The notes under the pieces: model-generated
Databases searched by the model: none
Seen by the model: only the letters and a program-made list of their open reading frames with translations
Told to the model about the DNA's origin: nothing
DNA from: Larus michahellis
Taxonomy: Eukaryota; Chordata; Aves; Charadriiformes; Laridae
Length of the DNA: 64,000 nucleotides
Assembly: GCF_964199755.1 (NCBI RefSeq)
Contig: NC_133907.1
Span: 6,391,001-6,455,000 of the forward strand
Direction of reading: 5' to 3'
Part shown: positions 35,104 through 49,900 of the stretch, piece by piece
Position numbering within the stretch: the stretch's first letter is position 1
How the letters are laid out: each line of letters begins with the position of its first letter
Made by a program: the position numbers and the translations under genes

Positions 35104-36094
35104 CTCGACCACACTAAAGAGCAGAAAGGGGTGACTTTTCCTAGCTACAGATGAGGTTAAATTCCACAGTGGGATGCGAAGCCTTTAAAGACAGCCGGTG
35201 ACAATTTCTTCAAAGAGCTGTGCATTGGGGACCCCAGAGAAGGAAATGCAGATCTTAACTTGGCTCTAAATAACGTACAGAATGTAAGCGTTGAAGGGCT
35301 GCTCTCCAGCGTTGTCCCTGAGCTACTTAGATCCTAAACCCTTCAAGGAGTAAAAAATAAAGGCCAATACATTCATTGCCTCTGTGCCTGACTCAAAAAA
35401 GTGAAACCACTTCAAAATGAGGAAGCTTGTTAAAAGCAACAACTAAAAAAAGTAGAATTTCTGTAGCATAATGCAGACTGCAGATTTGGACTAACTATGT
35501 TCTTAAAGTTGCCGTAATATAAAAGGAAGGTCACTGCGTCGATAAATAATTGGTCAAAAGACAGGAAATAAGGCAGCAGAAATACACAGTTTTCACTGTG
35601 GAGTGAGTCACCAGTAGTTCTGCAGACATCTACGATCTTCCACAAGTTCATAAATAATTTGAGAAGCTGCTAAAAAGCCAAGAGGTGGCAAAGGTTGCTC
35701 AGTTATTCTGAGCAGTAAAGATGAGGGAGGCAGCTATGGAAAAGTTGTCGAGGAACCTGAAGATACTGAATGTCTAGGCCATAAAATTGCAAGTAGAGAT
35801 CAATGTAGACACATACACAATAGGAGAAGGGGACCCGTATCTTACCTAAGCAGTGATGCATTCGGAGGTAGTTGTAGCCACTCCAGAATGAGATTTGTAT
35901 TGAATAAATATTCCAGGATTTATACTAGATAGCTGCTGCACAACATGGTCCGGTGAGCTTGGTGTTTTTCTTAGTATTTGCATATTAAACTCTACAATTG
36001 CTTGCTTACACGCGTCGTTTAAGCTAAATACAAACTCTCGCAGTTTTTGTCATTTACAGCATATATTCGCATAGATCTACAGTATAGATTCACC

Positions 36095-36165
36095 GTCACA
36101 GAATTGCACAGTGGCGGAGGTTTGAAGGGACCTCTGGAGGTCGCCTTGCCCAAGCCAGGTATGTG
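36095..36165 (-). repeat. CR1 3' tail fragment
   Basis: TCACAGAATTGCACAGTGGCG followed by TTTGAAGGGACCTCTGGAGGTC is the reverse complement of a CR1 3' end, about 70 bp only. Confidence 0.75.
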
Positions 36166-39100
36166 TCCCGTCACCGCTGCCTTGTGATGGCTGTGTATAC
36201 GCGTAGTACCATCTCTTGGCCAAATTGGAAACTGCACGTAATATTTGCTACATAGGATGCACTGATGAGCACTTTGTAAACTGTGAACGGAGAACTACTT
36301 ATTGTCCCTTTGTATCTTTCATTATACCAATATGGGCTAAAAAGGCCCATTAAAGAGGTTAACACCCAAAAGAGACTGTCGCGTGCGGTGCCCAGGTGCT
36401 TGCCCTGGCGTTCTACCTGGTGAGAATTTGCGATCGTAAACTAGATGCCTGAGATTTTCCATCTGAAAGAAACAGGAATTGGCCACTACAGAGGTTGAAA
36501 CATTCAGCAGAAGTGCTGAGATTTCCTAGTTGTGAATCACCTTTCTTTCTGCCTGGAATATGGGTTTCTCATATGTTGGTTTTCTTTCAGCCGTCAGTCG
36601 TTGCATCTGTTAGTTTAAATGCCATTCACATCTGATCCAGCGTTTGGTAAAGGCAACCCCAAACCACTGTCGGCATTACTGATGGTACTCGGATGCTGCG
36701 GCTGTTTCTGTATATTGCGATTGTAACTGCGCTGTCAAAAAACGCGTTTGGATTGTTCCGCTATTTTACTGTGCGCAGCCAGCAATTTGCATGTCTCTGT
36801 GCAGGTGCACGTAGAAGTATTTGCGTTCCTTATATTTGGGTGGTTAAAAGGCGGTTACGCTAACGCTTTGGAGTAGTATTTCTTCCGTGCACTCAGCGTA
36901 ACTGTATTTGGAGTTGTGCACAAAGGTTCTCCGCTCTTCCCGGCTGCCCAGCTCATCTCTGCTGGTAGCGGTGTGTTCTGTGTGAGGGGGCGGGCAAGTG
37001 GACAATCCTTCAGATACAATGACAAGTAGCTCTACCGTACGGGTGCTCCAAAGGTGTTGCCCTAAGATCCTCCAGCAAAGATCAGACACTTCAAAAAAAT
37101 AGTATTTTTTTCAGCAAATTCAGTGACCTTTGACTTACTTTGTCTTGCAGATTTGTTTTGAGGGTGGTTCTTTCGTATGCTTTCTATATGGCTATTGCTT
37201 ACATGTTTCTGGCTCCAAAAAGAGAAAGTCTTTTCAATAGGAACAGCTTATCTTTGCTGGAGCTCCAGGAACAACGTTTGTTATGACATACTTTTGGAAA
37301 GACTGGGTTTGGTTTTTCCCTGCAAAATCCACCTCTCCTCTAAGTCCTTCTCACTGATCTCTCCAGTCACAAAGTCAGCTTGATACCAGGTTTGTTTTTC
37401 AGGCTTACTCTTATTCAAGAAGTCAAAGCGTGTGAGCTTAACCTGTCCTTTGTTATAACACGTATTCCAGCCCATTGTCCTGTACAGTTGCTAGCTGTGA
37501 ACATAATTTGCTCATTCATTTAACACACGTTAATCGTGCTGCTGAGATGTACCACTGTTTGTAAAACTACAGTTGTAATAGATGAGCATTCTGCTTATGC
37601 TGATTTCAACCTCTGAACTAGAGGCTGCAATGTTGTTAACATCAGTGTTAGCACGCGTAACCTCATGTGCAGCACGTCCATGAAATCACCCCAGTGAATT
37701 CCCTTCTTCATTGTAAGGATTTGGTAAGAATCACTCACAGTTAACCGCGTCCAAACCTATACTTGTCTCTAAAATGCAACAAAAGCATAAGCCTGTGCAA
37801 CTTGCTGGACCGGATCAGAATGGAGGTTCGTCCCATCTCACCTGGTCTCTGGCAGTACACAGCGCCAGCTGCCTCGCAGCAACGCGCATCAGCTTCACCC
37901 CAGCAAGTGAGGCGTCATCTCCTAGTTGATGATTTTCAAGCCTGAGTGTGTCACGATACGCAAGATTTAATACCACTCTTGAGAGTTCTCGTGAATGATA
38001 AATATTCTTTGTAGTCGCCGCCTCCTGTCTGCTTTGCAGTCTAACGTGTCATTAGTGGGAATCGCCGAAACACAAGGTGCTGAAATCTCAGCTGAGCTCC
38101 CTGTTTATGCTGAGGTCTCCTTCTGCACGTGATATGGCTGATGTAAAACTCTGCACGATGACAGACTGAAATGGCTTTCCTACTGTGTGTTTACCAAGCT
38201 GGATCTCACCGAGTGCTATATTGTCATCCGTTTTGCCTTGTTTGGGGCCCTCTGATGTTCCTCATAGTTTTTTAGTCGTCAATAATTTAAATGGCTTTAT
38301 GAGCAGATTTTGTACCCTTTTTGCGCTCACTTCTTGCATTGCTTCCTCCAAAAAACTTCATCCAGGTCTAGGCAAGTGTTGTCACTCTTTTGTATCCACC
38401 ACACCCCTTGCCACGCTCATAGAAATCTAATGGAAAAGTGATCTGTAGAATCCTTGAAAAGCATCCATCCTGCCTGGATATTACTGTATTGCTGTCTTTA
38501 TAGTGCTTGGGGATTCTCGTTTTTTTACAGGTCTAAGCATAAATCCATAAAATTCTTTTGTCATCTTTATTACCTGTGAAAATAGAAGCTTAAAATGTTA
38601 TGTGAGCATCTTTAATAACTGGGTCTCTTTCTGAATGTTGTGATCAAAAAACACGTACATCTAAGTTTCCCTTTTATTGTATTTATTTCCGGCTCTTACA
38701 TGGCACATGCATGAATTAGATGTGAATTTTCCTTTTCGGTGCAATTTCGTGTTCCTTTAGAGCAACAAGAAATGCTGACACCGTGCCTTTTGGTTTGTCT
38801 TGTATGGTGAGCAGTGACCTCCGCGCTGAGTACACAGGAGTGATAGATACCAAGTGGTAAAGCAACGCAGCTTTGGTGACAGCCGAAAGAACCAAGGCAT
38901 TGGAAACCACCAACTTCGGCAATTTCTGTTTGTTTTGAATCTGTAAAAGGTTAGTAATTTAATTGACTGCCTGAATCAAGCCTCTAAAAACTTAGATCAG
39001 GAGAATGGAACGACGGGGGGAAACGATCACCATCCTGGAAACTGATTTTATTGTCTTTCAAGACCAATTCATAGTATGAATGTGTCGTATCAGCTCGTGC

Positions 39101-39871
39101 TCACTTAATTTTTTTGGAGTGATCAGAATGCAATGAAGGCTGGGTCAGCCTCTCGGGCATGCTCAGATTTAAACTGCGTACTTATAAAGAAAAATACTGA
39201 TAATTAGCCATATTTTACTCCCAACAAGTCCCATTGACTTCTGACTAAGGGCCATGTAAAGATTGTAGGTTTGTCGAGAGCTATTTAAACCCTTCCTTGG
39301 GCACTTACACATTTTTCTCTGTAATAATCATTAGTCTAATTGAACGGTTGTCTTACATCTAACGCAGGAAGAATGTGGATTTCTTGTACATGGCACCGGC
39401 CAGATCTGCATTTTGACACTGGAACTGAGCTGGGTGTGGGTGCCGCGGGCGGTCAATAACGCTGACACCCCGAAAAGCCAGCGCCCCCAAGTATTGCAGA
39501 GCTTGGAACCTGGCACGAGCGCTAGGGCTGATTTTCCTTTGAACAGCAGGCGTCCCTTTGCAAAGAGTTAATTAGGATGAGGTCATGCCAAGCTCGTGTG
39601 ACAAACACTGTCTGAAATTTCCTGAATTGTGTTTAAGAAGAAGCACCGAAGGGATTTGAATGGCTTGGTTGTACCGCGTGTTAAATGTAATAACAGTCTG
39701 CATTCCTGCAAGATTTAATGACGTTTTGTGAAATATCCTCACTACCTCAAGGCCTTTTCTGAGGCCAGTGGGGGATGGTATACCCTGACTTTCCAAGATC
39801 CTGCAAGAATTAATTGATAGGTGCAAAGCTACCTGTTCCCCTCTCCGGTGCCTGGAGAAATCTGAATTCCT

Positions 39872-39914
39872 CTGTGTGTGTGTGTGTCTTTGTGTGTGTG
39901 TTTGTGTGTGTGTC
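39872..39914 (+). repeat. Interrupted TG microsatellite
   Basis: Three TG runs separated by CTT and TT interruptions over 43 bp, intergenic. Confidence 0.95.
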
Positions 39915-42071
39915 CTTTCCAGTCTTCATTCCAGTCTCTCTGGGCTGACGAGTTTTCACAAGCTTCCGCATCCCTTGTAACTATATGCGTGGGTGGCAAA
40001 ATATTGTAATTGATGTGATAAAATAGGAGTTTACATGTTTTGAAGGTTTTCTTGGCTTTAAATCAAAGGCATTTAAATGAGACCTCGGTTTAATCTGTGT
40101 CACAGAGTCAGTTTGTGTCCGGGAAACCTTCATTCTGGGGGACGTCGGGACTGCATTGCTGGACAGTAGTAGTTGTCAGGAGGAAAAGGGCAAATTATCT
40201 CTTAGAAACATTCAGATCTTTGCTATTTTTGGCTTGTTAACTCTGCAAGGCATAAATGGACACAGTGCTGGGATTTAGATATGGGCGGCATAACGCCTTC
40301 TTCATGGAGGACGATGAACTACTTTAAGCACCTTTGTGGAATGAAGATGTGTGACTGCTAATTGTGCATTTTCGTACATGCTTCTGATTATATTGTCCTG
40401 AGCCTTTTCTTCCCATCCTGTGCTTTCTGAGCACTTCTGGAAGTCTTGCAAAGCATCTGCCTTTGCAAACAGAAAAAATCAGTCTTTTTTTTTCCTGCCT
40501 GCCTTATGGTACCTGCGTGAAAGGAAACAGGTGGAGCTTCTTCTGGCAGAAGTTAGGAGGGCAGATGCAATGGCTTTGTAAGATCCGGTAAAAGGCTGGG
40601 TGAAGTGTGTGGCAGCAGGCGTGGGCAGGCAACAGCCTTGAAGGCAGCGCCAGTACAAACCGAAAATACACGTCGGAGGCTGCTTTTTCTCAAGTGGTCT
40701 CGTAGGCAAGTTTGGCCAATTCTCCCGGTAGTACAGTCAGAAGTTTCTGACCTGGAGCAAAGTAAAAACACCCAGCGTTTCCCCCAGCTCCCCCCTCCAA
40801 TTTTATCAACATAATTAGGACCGATGCATTGTCTGATTGCCTGGGTTGGTTGTGGCTTCCGATCACGGCTACTGGCTATTAGTCCTAGAGCAGATTCAGA
40901 CTAGTAGGGGATGAGATTACGAAGCCAGAGAGCACTGAAACACACACATTCATTTTCTCGTTGGGAAATTGCTGGTGTTTATGCCTAGCAAAGCCTTTGT
41001 AAATGCTCGAAGGCAGTTGCTGCATATCCTTATGAAGAGGATACAGTTTGTGGGCCAGTAGGATAGCTCAGTCAGTTTTTCCTGCAATAAATCTTCCAAA
41101 TTGGCACCTTTGTCCTGTCCGTCATTTGTATTTAAAATGCGATGAAACATAGCAGTCAGCAGCAGAGTCACATGTAAGTCCCAAAAGCTTTTAGCTGTGC
41201 TTAAGTTAGAAAAGTTACAATAGAAAGTATTTAGGTAATTTCTATACACAAAACAGTATAAGTATCAGTTTGGGCTTTGTCTGAAACTGTTTCTGGAGCT
41301 ACTTTGCGAAACTGAGAACCTAAGTAGGCAGAGTGTTGAGAAATTTACTTATTCATCACATCAGCTGCATTTTGTTCTCTCTTTTTGCCTAATGGGAACA
41401 GGAACCAGTTTTTCCCCCTCCTGTAAACTCTTTTTAAAATCAACTTTTCTTTTTTCTTCCTTCTTTTTTCTGAGTTGTTGGTCGCCATTCTGGCATTTGT
41501 GGCTCCACCACTGCATAGCACCAGTTGCAGTCATATTCTCTTAGCTGAAATGCATTTTGTTTAGATGAAAACAGAATGATTTCTTGAGTTCAATATTCTC
41601 TTTTCCTATGAATTCTGAACATTTCTCATGTCCTAACGATCTAACCACCTGTAAAAATAAAAGTTCTTTATGTTTTCCTTTTACTGCTCATTAAAAAGAA
41701 TAAACTGAGGCAAAGACTTTTTCTTGCCATATCTTCTATAAGAATGCTGTGTATATCTGTGCAACTACATAAATAATATATCTCTAAAGATTATATCGGC
41801 TTAGATAAAACTAGGAATGATACTTTTGCGTATGTGATTGATAGAAGAAGGAGGCTTTAGCAAATGAAGGTTTAAGATGTGGATAAAACAGTATGGTCTG
41901 GAAGAGAGCAGATTTGGAGATTTTATTAGTGCACCTGCACTGCTTCCGAGTACACTTGCTGTGACATCTCTAATTCCCCAAAATATTTTGTGACTTACAT
42001 GAAAATTTCCATGTATTCTTGCCTCTGTGGCTTTGTCATACCCGAATGCTGTTTTATCCAATAAGAAATTT

Positions 42072-42662
42072 CATAGAATCATAGGGTCGGAAGGGACCTC
42101 TGGAGATCATCCAGTCCAACCCCCTGCCAGAGCAGGGTCACCCAGAGCAGGTGGCACAGGAACGCGTCCAGGCGGGTTTGGAATGTCTCCAGCGACGGAG
42201 ACTCCTCCACCTCTCTGGGCAGCCTGTGCCAGGGCTCTGCCACCCTCAGAGTAAAGAAGTTCCTCCTCATGTTGAGATGGAACTTCTATGCTCAAGTTTG
42301 TGCCCATTACCTCTTGTCTTGTCACTGGGCACCACTGAAAAGAGCCTGGCCCCATCCTCCTGACACCCACCCTTGAAGTATTTATAAGTGTTGATAAGGT
42401 CCCCCCTCAGCCGTCTTTTTTCCAGACTGCAGAGACCCAAATCCCTCAGCCTTTCTTCCTAAGAGAGCTGTTCCAGTCCCCTCACCATCTTGGTAGCTCT
42501 CTGCTGCACCCCCTCCAGCAGTTCCCTGTCCCTCTTGAACCAGGGAGCCCAGAACTGGACACAGCACTCCAGGTGCGGCCTCACCAAGGCAGAGTAGAGG
42601 GGGAGGATGACCTCCCTCCACCTGCTGGCCACGCTCTTCTTGATGCACCCCAGGATGCTTCA
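42072..42662 (-). repeat. CR1 LINE 3' fragment, longest in the window
   Basis: Begins with TCATAGAATCATAGGGTCGG and GAAGGGACCTCTGGAGATCA, the reverse-complemented CR1 end, and continues for nearly 600 bp through GGCAGCCTGTGCCAGGGCTC, GAAGTTCCTCCTCATGTTGA and CTGCTGCACCCCCTCCAGCAG to the block that in minus orientation encodes the end of the reverse transcriptase. It is the least diverged copy here, hence likely the youngest, but is still 5' truncated. Confidence 0.93.
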
Positions 42663-43843
42663 TGGAAGATGCTGTTAAAATATCAATTGATTCAAATACA
42701 ATTTTGCATTAAAATGCCAAGTTTATTATCCAGAAACTTCTTTGGGAGAGAGTGATTTTAGAGATGTAGCCAGCTGAACAAGATTTGGGGTTGAACCCAT
42801 AGTAGAGGTGCTACAAGACATCTCTTGCATTATATTTTACTTGTTAAATACCTTTTTCCCCTCCCTCCGGAGCCAAATGCTTTTTTTTCTTTCCTAGTAG
42901 AGCCAACTAAATTAAGCGATAATTAAGGCTGTATGAGGAGGTGAATTTGTAAGATGTGTATACATGAAAATTTGCATAGTGCTTAACTATAGTGTGTCAG
43001 TGGTAGAAATGCAATGTGTTTTGGCCCCAGTCAGGTTGGCTGTGGCGATGATTTATCCTTTTATCTTTGGAGAAGTTTCATTCATTCCTTTAGTTCATCC
43101 AGAAAGAACCAGTTTGAGACAGGGGTGCATTGTGTGAGGAGCTGTGTGTGTAAATAAACGTGTCTTAGTCCAGGTGACGGATCACCTCTCTACTGCTTAA
43201 TGATGTTCTGCTTCATTCCTGTTTTCAGGAACAGCCGTTCCAGCCTGTCGTTACTTCAGGTGCTCTAGTGTTTGCCGCTCCTTAGTCAAGGACACGTCTC
43301 TTTTATCTGCTTTTGTACTGTTACTCCCAGTCATTTCGTTGCCAGCTATTTCATGATTTATAATTTATCACGTGATTGAATCATGATCTGAATAGGGAAA
43401 CTGTGAACTGAGTATCGTTTATTGAATAGCTTCTCATTTTTTCCAGTCGTAAGAAGAGAGTTCTATTGTAACACTGCCATATTTTATTGCTGTATTTCCC
43501 TCCTAGTAATTAGATGAGATGATTAATTTAATTATACAATTTAATTATGTCAGCTACTTGGAGAGTACTTTGGCTATTACTGAATAAAACTTATATTTAG
43601 TGAATATAATTAAATTATATTCCATGAAGCCTATGAAACCAGTGATTTTAAGTGGTGTTCCGTGGAAATCCAGCTGCTGTCATTGCTACAAACTTTAACG
43701 CTGAAAACCATCGCACTTGATCTTCTCCTTCAAGTTAAATTATATAATGATTTCCACGAGTAATTCTATTCATGAAGGTCCATAAAGCAGGTTAGGGAAT
43801 GAAAAAGATGACACTGTCTTTACAGTAGAGTGTGTAGTACCTT

Positions 43844-43849
43844 TTTATT
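43844..43849 (-). terminator. TGM6 poly(A) signal
   Basis: Plus-strand TTTATT reads AATAAA on the minus strand, about 115 bp after the TGM6 stop at 43963-43965. Confidence 0.75.
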
Positions 43850-43962
43850 AATTTCCATTCGTATTACATCACTTTACTTTGGTTGAGTAGTCTGCATTTC
43901 TGCACTCCCCGTCAGAACGTATGAACACTGCGCCAGGCTCGTGAACGGAGGTACAGGCTGTA

Positions 43963-46900
43963 TCACTGAGCAGGAGCCACATCAAGCATCACAAATCCCT
44001 TGATGTCTGAAAAACGCTTGCAAACCAAGTCCACCTGAAGCTGCCTGGTTCCGCTCTTGTAGGGAATGATTTCAAATTCAACTGTTGAGCTCTCCATGGG
44101 GGCCATTCTTGCCACGCTAAAAGAGAGAATACATGTGTAAGTTCAAGCAGGTGAAAAATTCTTGCTACGTATTCTTCAGAGTCCCCAAATCTGACAGTAT
44201 GGAAAGGAAGAGCCAGAGTAAGTGGCTGCTGTGTTTGTAGGCTCCTAGCACTGGTGGACATAGCCTTCCATGTTCACAGCCCACACAGCACTACCCTTGA
44301 AGAACTAATCAAGCTGTAACGGATGTGGTGGAATAATTGCAGTTCTCAACCTGTGATAGAGAATTAGGGGTTGTATCATGAGGGCAAAAGGTACTGAGCG
44401 CCTGAGGAACGATCAGAAGGGTGATCTTTAGAAGAGCCCAAATCCTGCTGCACGTATTACCCTCAACACTCACAACATTACAGTACTCTAGATACAATCA
44501 CGCTGTGTTTTGGTGTGGTAAATATAATTGCCTGTTGATTTTATGTCCATAGTTAGAAATGACTCTTGGCTGTCCAACACAAGGAGGCTGATGGTAGCAC
44601 CAAGAAACAGAGAGAACGGGGGAAAAGGGCCTCTCTGCTCTAAGGAGGTACTGAAGCTGAGTGCTCCCGATGCTGGTAGGGCAAGTTAAGGTTCAAGGTC
44701 AGGATCTAGACCTGAATTTTGTATTCAATGGAAATAAAGCCTCAGTGATTCACATCATTATCCATATTTTGCTATCTTTTTTTTTTTTATTTTCCCTCTC
44801 ACAGGTTCTTGGTGCTAACTCCCCCTGCATAAATATTTTGGAGACTTTAAAAAATGTTTTTAAACTAATAACCATGGAGGAGATGGGAGAACAATTTCTT
44901 ATTGGTACGATATCAGTGGACACATTTTTAAGACATTTCATTACAGTGCATGTCCTGGCTCTTTAGTAATTTAATATCTGAAGGCAAAAGGGATCATCAT
45001 TTTCTCTCTTATCCTTCAGGGATTGATTGGTTTTCCTTTTGCAAACCACAAAAAGAGGAAAGTTTTAAAATTTTTGGCCTTTATATAATCCAGTCACTAA
45101 ATACAGCACTTCGGGTTACATGCTGTTAAAAGCAGGCCATCTCTCCACTCCCTGAGCATTCTGTAATTCAAAGCTTGGCAAAGGAGGTGTGAAAAACTCC
45201 AACTTGTACACAGAGAGTACTTACATGATGGTATTTTGCCTAAGGTTGGTGCAAACACAAGTCATGGGGTTAACAGAATCTTTTTTAAAAAAAACCACTT
45301 TTATTCCAGATTTCCCACCAAAGGGAACGAGCTATTAGCTAGAAATAGCATGTACGTACTTGATTCTGAGTTGTTCTTTGAGCAGGCCACTACCTTCTGC
45401 TCTCAGCACGCAGTCTGTCACCACCTCAGACAGGGGGTTGGTGAATGTCACCTGGACGTTAACAGGCTCGTGTACCACCGCTGGACCAAGGACCTACAGA
45501 GAGAAAACATTCTGCTCAGCCGCGGCATTAGTCTCACTTTTTTCTCATGGTTTTCTCTTTTCATTCCCATTGCAAACCACTTACCCTCTTGGGATCTCCT
45601 GGACAGGAAGGAGCCAGGAATTAACACATGTACATATTTTTGGGCGTCAGAGTTCAGGCTTGGATCAGCCATCCAGTGTGGCTGAGAAAGAACAAACTAC
45701 TGTAGAATCTGCCATTTCGTCTTAACTTTTTAACTAGGTCAGCGTATGGTGTTACGTGTAACACCGTGTATGGTACTTATCAGAGCGAGAACAGAATGAG
45801 AATGCAAATATGAACTTGGCATATACGGTTAACTACTGTAGGCAGCTTTAGTCAAATTAGCTTCAGTTAGGCTAAATGAAAGGTTTAGGATAAGAAAACA
45901 TTGGAGGTGTGAGACAGAGGCGAATTGTGGTGTCTCAGGCAAAAAAAAATAGAACGCCAAGCAGCAAATAAACATACTCATTACCTTATTTTGACTGAGA
46001 TAAAGTGGAATTGGTGAATCTTTGTAGATAATGTAATATTAATTAGCATAATGGAGAAGTCCAGCACCCCAGTTGCGTTTCTCTGTTATTGACTGTATGT
46101 TTATACAGAAGTTTCAATCAACAGAAACATAAACCCTTCCTGAAACTTAGTCACCGAACTGAAGTAATTTAATTGAGGTGCCAGCCCTATATGAGCCGAC
46201 TCTGCTACTTGCATGATACAGCGCAGAAGGCTTTTTACAAAGTCTCACTAGAACTTGGTATTCAGAAATCGCTGGACCTACAAAAATCCAGACTTTTTAT
46301 TCCTGTGTGTAACTTTGCTTTTCCTGTATGGTGCTAGCAGAGTGGTTTGGGTTAGCTGATCTAGTCCGGAGGCTCTGAAGGACTCTGCGAATTATCGTAC
46401 TCCCTCTGTGTTGTTTACACTGCAGTAGGTAGATGGCACTTGATGCCATCTCTGATACAGCGCGTGAATGCGCCGAACTGTCCGAAACAAGTTATGTGAG
46501 TTGGTGTGGACGTGATGGGCCAGGCAAACCCCCGACTGTCCCCGGGCAGACAGAGCGCGAGGTCTTTCGTGTAGGCTGAGAATTGCTTTTTATCCACTGT
46601 ACAACATTGGCCAGAAGTAATTCTGAAGCAGGGGAAAAAAAAAAGCCTTCAGTTCTAATTATTAAACATTTGTGAAGATGTTATAGAAGGTGAAAAGTGC
46701 CACTTTTCCTGATAAGGTGAAAGAACTTCCTTGAATATCAGTAATTAGCCTCACAGCCCCAGGTATTATCAGCTAGTCAGTGAAGATGTCTTTGGTAAAA
46801 ATCAGGCTTTCTAAATAAACTGGAAGAGAATGATCATACTGCCCTGACAAAGTGGAGTCCTAGATGTGGACTAGACCTGTCTCTCTGTCTGTCTCTCTGG

Positions 46901-49900
46901 AGATGATCTTACCTTGTACCCCTGAGAACTTTATCAGCGCCAAGGATACCACAGCACAGCTATGCCTTGGAAAGGTTTGCTTTTCCTTCGTGTATTTCAT
47001 TTCACTTGTGTCATACAGGCGATTACTAGAGCAACAAGGTCAAATCACCCTCAGGCATGATTTCTCTTCCCACACTCCTTCCCATGAGGAGCAGCTGGAG
47101 TAAGGATCCTTGTTGCTTCTTCTCAGCACGTCTTTCTAGGGACACAAAGGGGACCGGCTTTTACCTTGATGGTGAGAAAAGGATCCTGAAGTACAATATC
47201 CTTCTCCACCAGAAGCGAGGCTCCCGGCTTGGTTTTACACACAGCAGTCACTAGGATCTTCCTGTCATCCATCAGAGAGTTTTTATACTGGGAGTAGGAG
47301 ATCTTAAATGAAATCTCTTTCACTGGAATGGAAATAGAAATAGAATTTCCCCCTTTTTTTGTGTCTAAGTACCAGCTATCTGTAATCTACCCGTGTTTTC
47401 AGGAGCGAGGATGCTATTGCCCTAGGGCTGTCCATTTGTGGGTGTTGACAGCCAGTAGACAGGAATGATGCTTGTGGGTGACTTCTACTTACATTCACAT
47501 CAAACACTAAATGACCAGGTACAGTTCGGTAGCTGGAGAGTTCTGGGGATGGATGTATGTGGTAACCCTTGCTGGTGGCTTTTTCATTTATCTGAGGAGC
47601 TTTTAATGCTCCTTCCTTGCAAAGAAAGCGTAAGTGCAAAGATGGGTTGGTTGAAATGCCCGTGCTAATGCAGCCGTTCAGCCTCTGCCTTAAAGCCTCT
47701 GCTGCCAAAGGCGTGGGCTTATGGCTCCCCATTAATTTGCCTTTTTACTTTGCTTCTGGGGAGCTGGTAGCTGAGTAGTCTCCGGTGTGTGCCTCTTAGT
47801 TGTTCTCTCTTAACAAAAAAGGTCATAATGTAGAACTAATAGTGGCTGTGCTGGGTCAGACAAAAGGTCACCCAGCTCAGTATCGTTTCTGACAGTGCCC
47901 CAAAGCAAATGCTTAAGACAGGGCAAATATGTATGTTTCTCTTCCCCTGAATACCCTTAACCTCCAACCTGTGCAGGTCACGTACTTCTTGAGCCGTTCA
48001 TTATTTCTATGTGATTTGGCGACAAAACAAAGCTATGCCTTGTCCTAAGCTGTAAGAAAATTAAAATTACCTTCTTCAGATCCAAGTTTAATAGACCTCG
48101 ACAACTGCAAAATCTCTGCTTTTGGTCTTCTGGTGTAGAGAATGGCTGAAGCCCTCAGTTTAACCTTTATGGTCTTGACATCTGAGATCAAGTTCCTGAG
48201 TGCCAACGTAAGGAGAATATCCTGGCCGATTACAGGAGATGCATCAAGGATCAGCTTCCCTGAGATAGTGGGTTTTTGTGCAGGCTGTCTCAATGCTGCT
48301 GAAGGTCGTCTTCCAGGTCTTGTAATTTTGGCTTTTTTTCCAGTGCTTCTCACACCAAGCAGCTTCAGTGCTTTTTTATACACCCGCCTTTCTTTCAAGG
48401 ATCCTGCTTTGAAAGATGACATGGTCAGAGATCTCACGCATGCTGGAGAGAGTACAAGGCAGCCACAATACGGTTCAGGAAAGCCGGGGAGGACAAAGAT
48501 ACACAGGAGGAGAAAGTGAGGTCTAACCGAAATGCTAATTTTGACACAAATGCAAACGAATGCCTGTCAGCTTTAGCTGGCTGTTTGTGCGCACCTCTTA
48601 GAAGCCGTGAGCAGTAGAAAGATAACTCCTGGGAGAGCGCAGTTCTGCAGAGGCTGGGACAATTGCCATCTCTGCTGAAATTAAGATGGGAAAAAAAATC
48701 CTTTTGAAGAAACTCTCCCCAAACAAGTCTCCAGAATGGCTATTGCTGCATGTCATAACAGAAATATTCTCACCAGTCGATCAGAACAGCTGGGACAGAA
48801 TGTTTTACAGAAGTAGCTTTGACTTTGTATTGAATAAGTTAGTATTTCATCAAGGGCCACAAAGGCCATGGTGAATCACTGTCAGCTGGCAACGAGCCCT
48901 AAGATTTTGAAAAGTCACAATTACTTTGCTCCAGAAGAAGTAAAGAAATTAAGTCAGGGCTCGATCCAACAAAGGCCTGAATTCTTTTCACTTCCGACCA
49001 TCAGTAGCAAGAAAACTGTAATAAAGAATTTACCTTCTGGATATTTGTAATTAGCAGTGACATCCACACGGGAGTTGGTGCCCACTGCTTTGGTGCTGAT
49101 AAATTTTCCAATCTTCTTAGTATCAGAATAAATTCTCTCTTTTCTTTTCTTGCTATAGTGAATCCAAGTAACATAGTCAGCGTTTACTGCTGCAAACGCA
49201 AATGAGCTGTCATAATCCAGGTTCACATGCCCTTCCTTAATGGCTCTGGTGGAGGCAGGACCACACTGATAGATGCCTGTATTAGAGAGAGGGAGAAGTT
49301 AAATGACAGCCTATTGCGAAAGAACACAAATCCTCCTGCTGACAGCAAGAGGGAGAGGTAGTCTCTCCAAAGACGTGTTTGAATAAAGTGCATTGTTTCT
49401 ATGTGCATTACGGTAACAGCATGGCCAGAGATTCCACATGCATTTTCTATCACACGGCAGGAGCAGAGAGGAGGCTGTGAGGCTAATAAGGTGTAGGGAG
49501 AGCTAACACTTCTTATGATGTGTGCTATGCCAAATGTTCTAACCCTCCGAAGCTTGCAAGGCTGTGTGTAAGCTGGCTGGAGAAAGGAGAGGGGAGGCTG
49601 GGAGCCGTCAGAAGTACCATCAGACTGACGAGATGTGAGTCATCAATGCTGCACGTGCGTTGAGAAGAACCAGGAAGCTAAATTCGGTAAAGATAACAGT
49701 GGGGAATGAGAAGCAGTTTATCTGGAGTTTGATGGGATTTAAATGGGCAAGTAAATGAATCTTTCGATGGAGCTCATCAAACTAGATCAATGGAGTTGTG
49801 TCTGTGTTAGTAAATAAAATCAGAGCCAAAGTGTGAACCATTGGTCACCCACACTGTTTACTTGCTAGCTTTTTCCCCCCTTGTCAATGAGGAAGTTTTC

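Larger units (their letters stand above)
34911..43843. other. Intergenic region between EPB42 and TGM6
   Basis: About 9 kb without a recognisable gene. It holds the proximal EPB42 promoter (35030-35103), a CR1 tail at 36095-36165, a TG microsatellite at 39872-39914 and a longer CR1 fragment at 42072-42662. The remainder is A/T-rich unique sequence with many short open frames in all frames and no similarity I recognise. No TGM5- or TGM7-like exon was found here. Confidence 0.65.

Noticed and set aside
24159-43962. A TGM5 or TGM7 copy between EPB42 and TGM6
   Set aside because: No transglutaminase-like exon (GQCW, FHVW, NPW motifs) found on either strand outside the listed genes.
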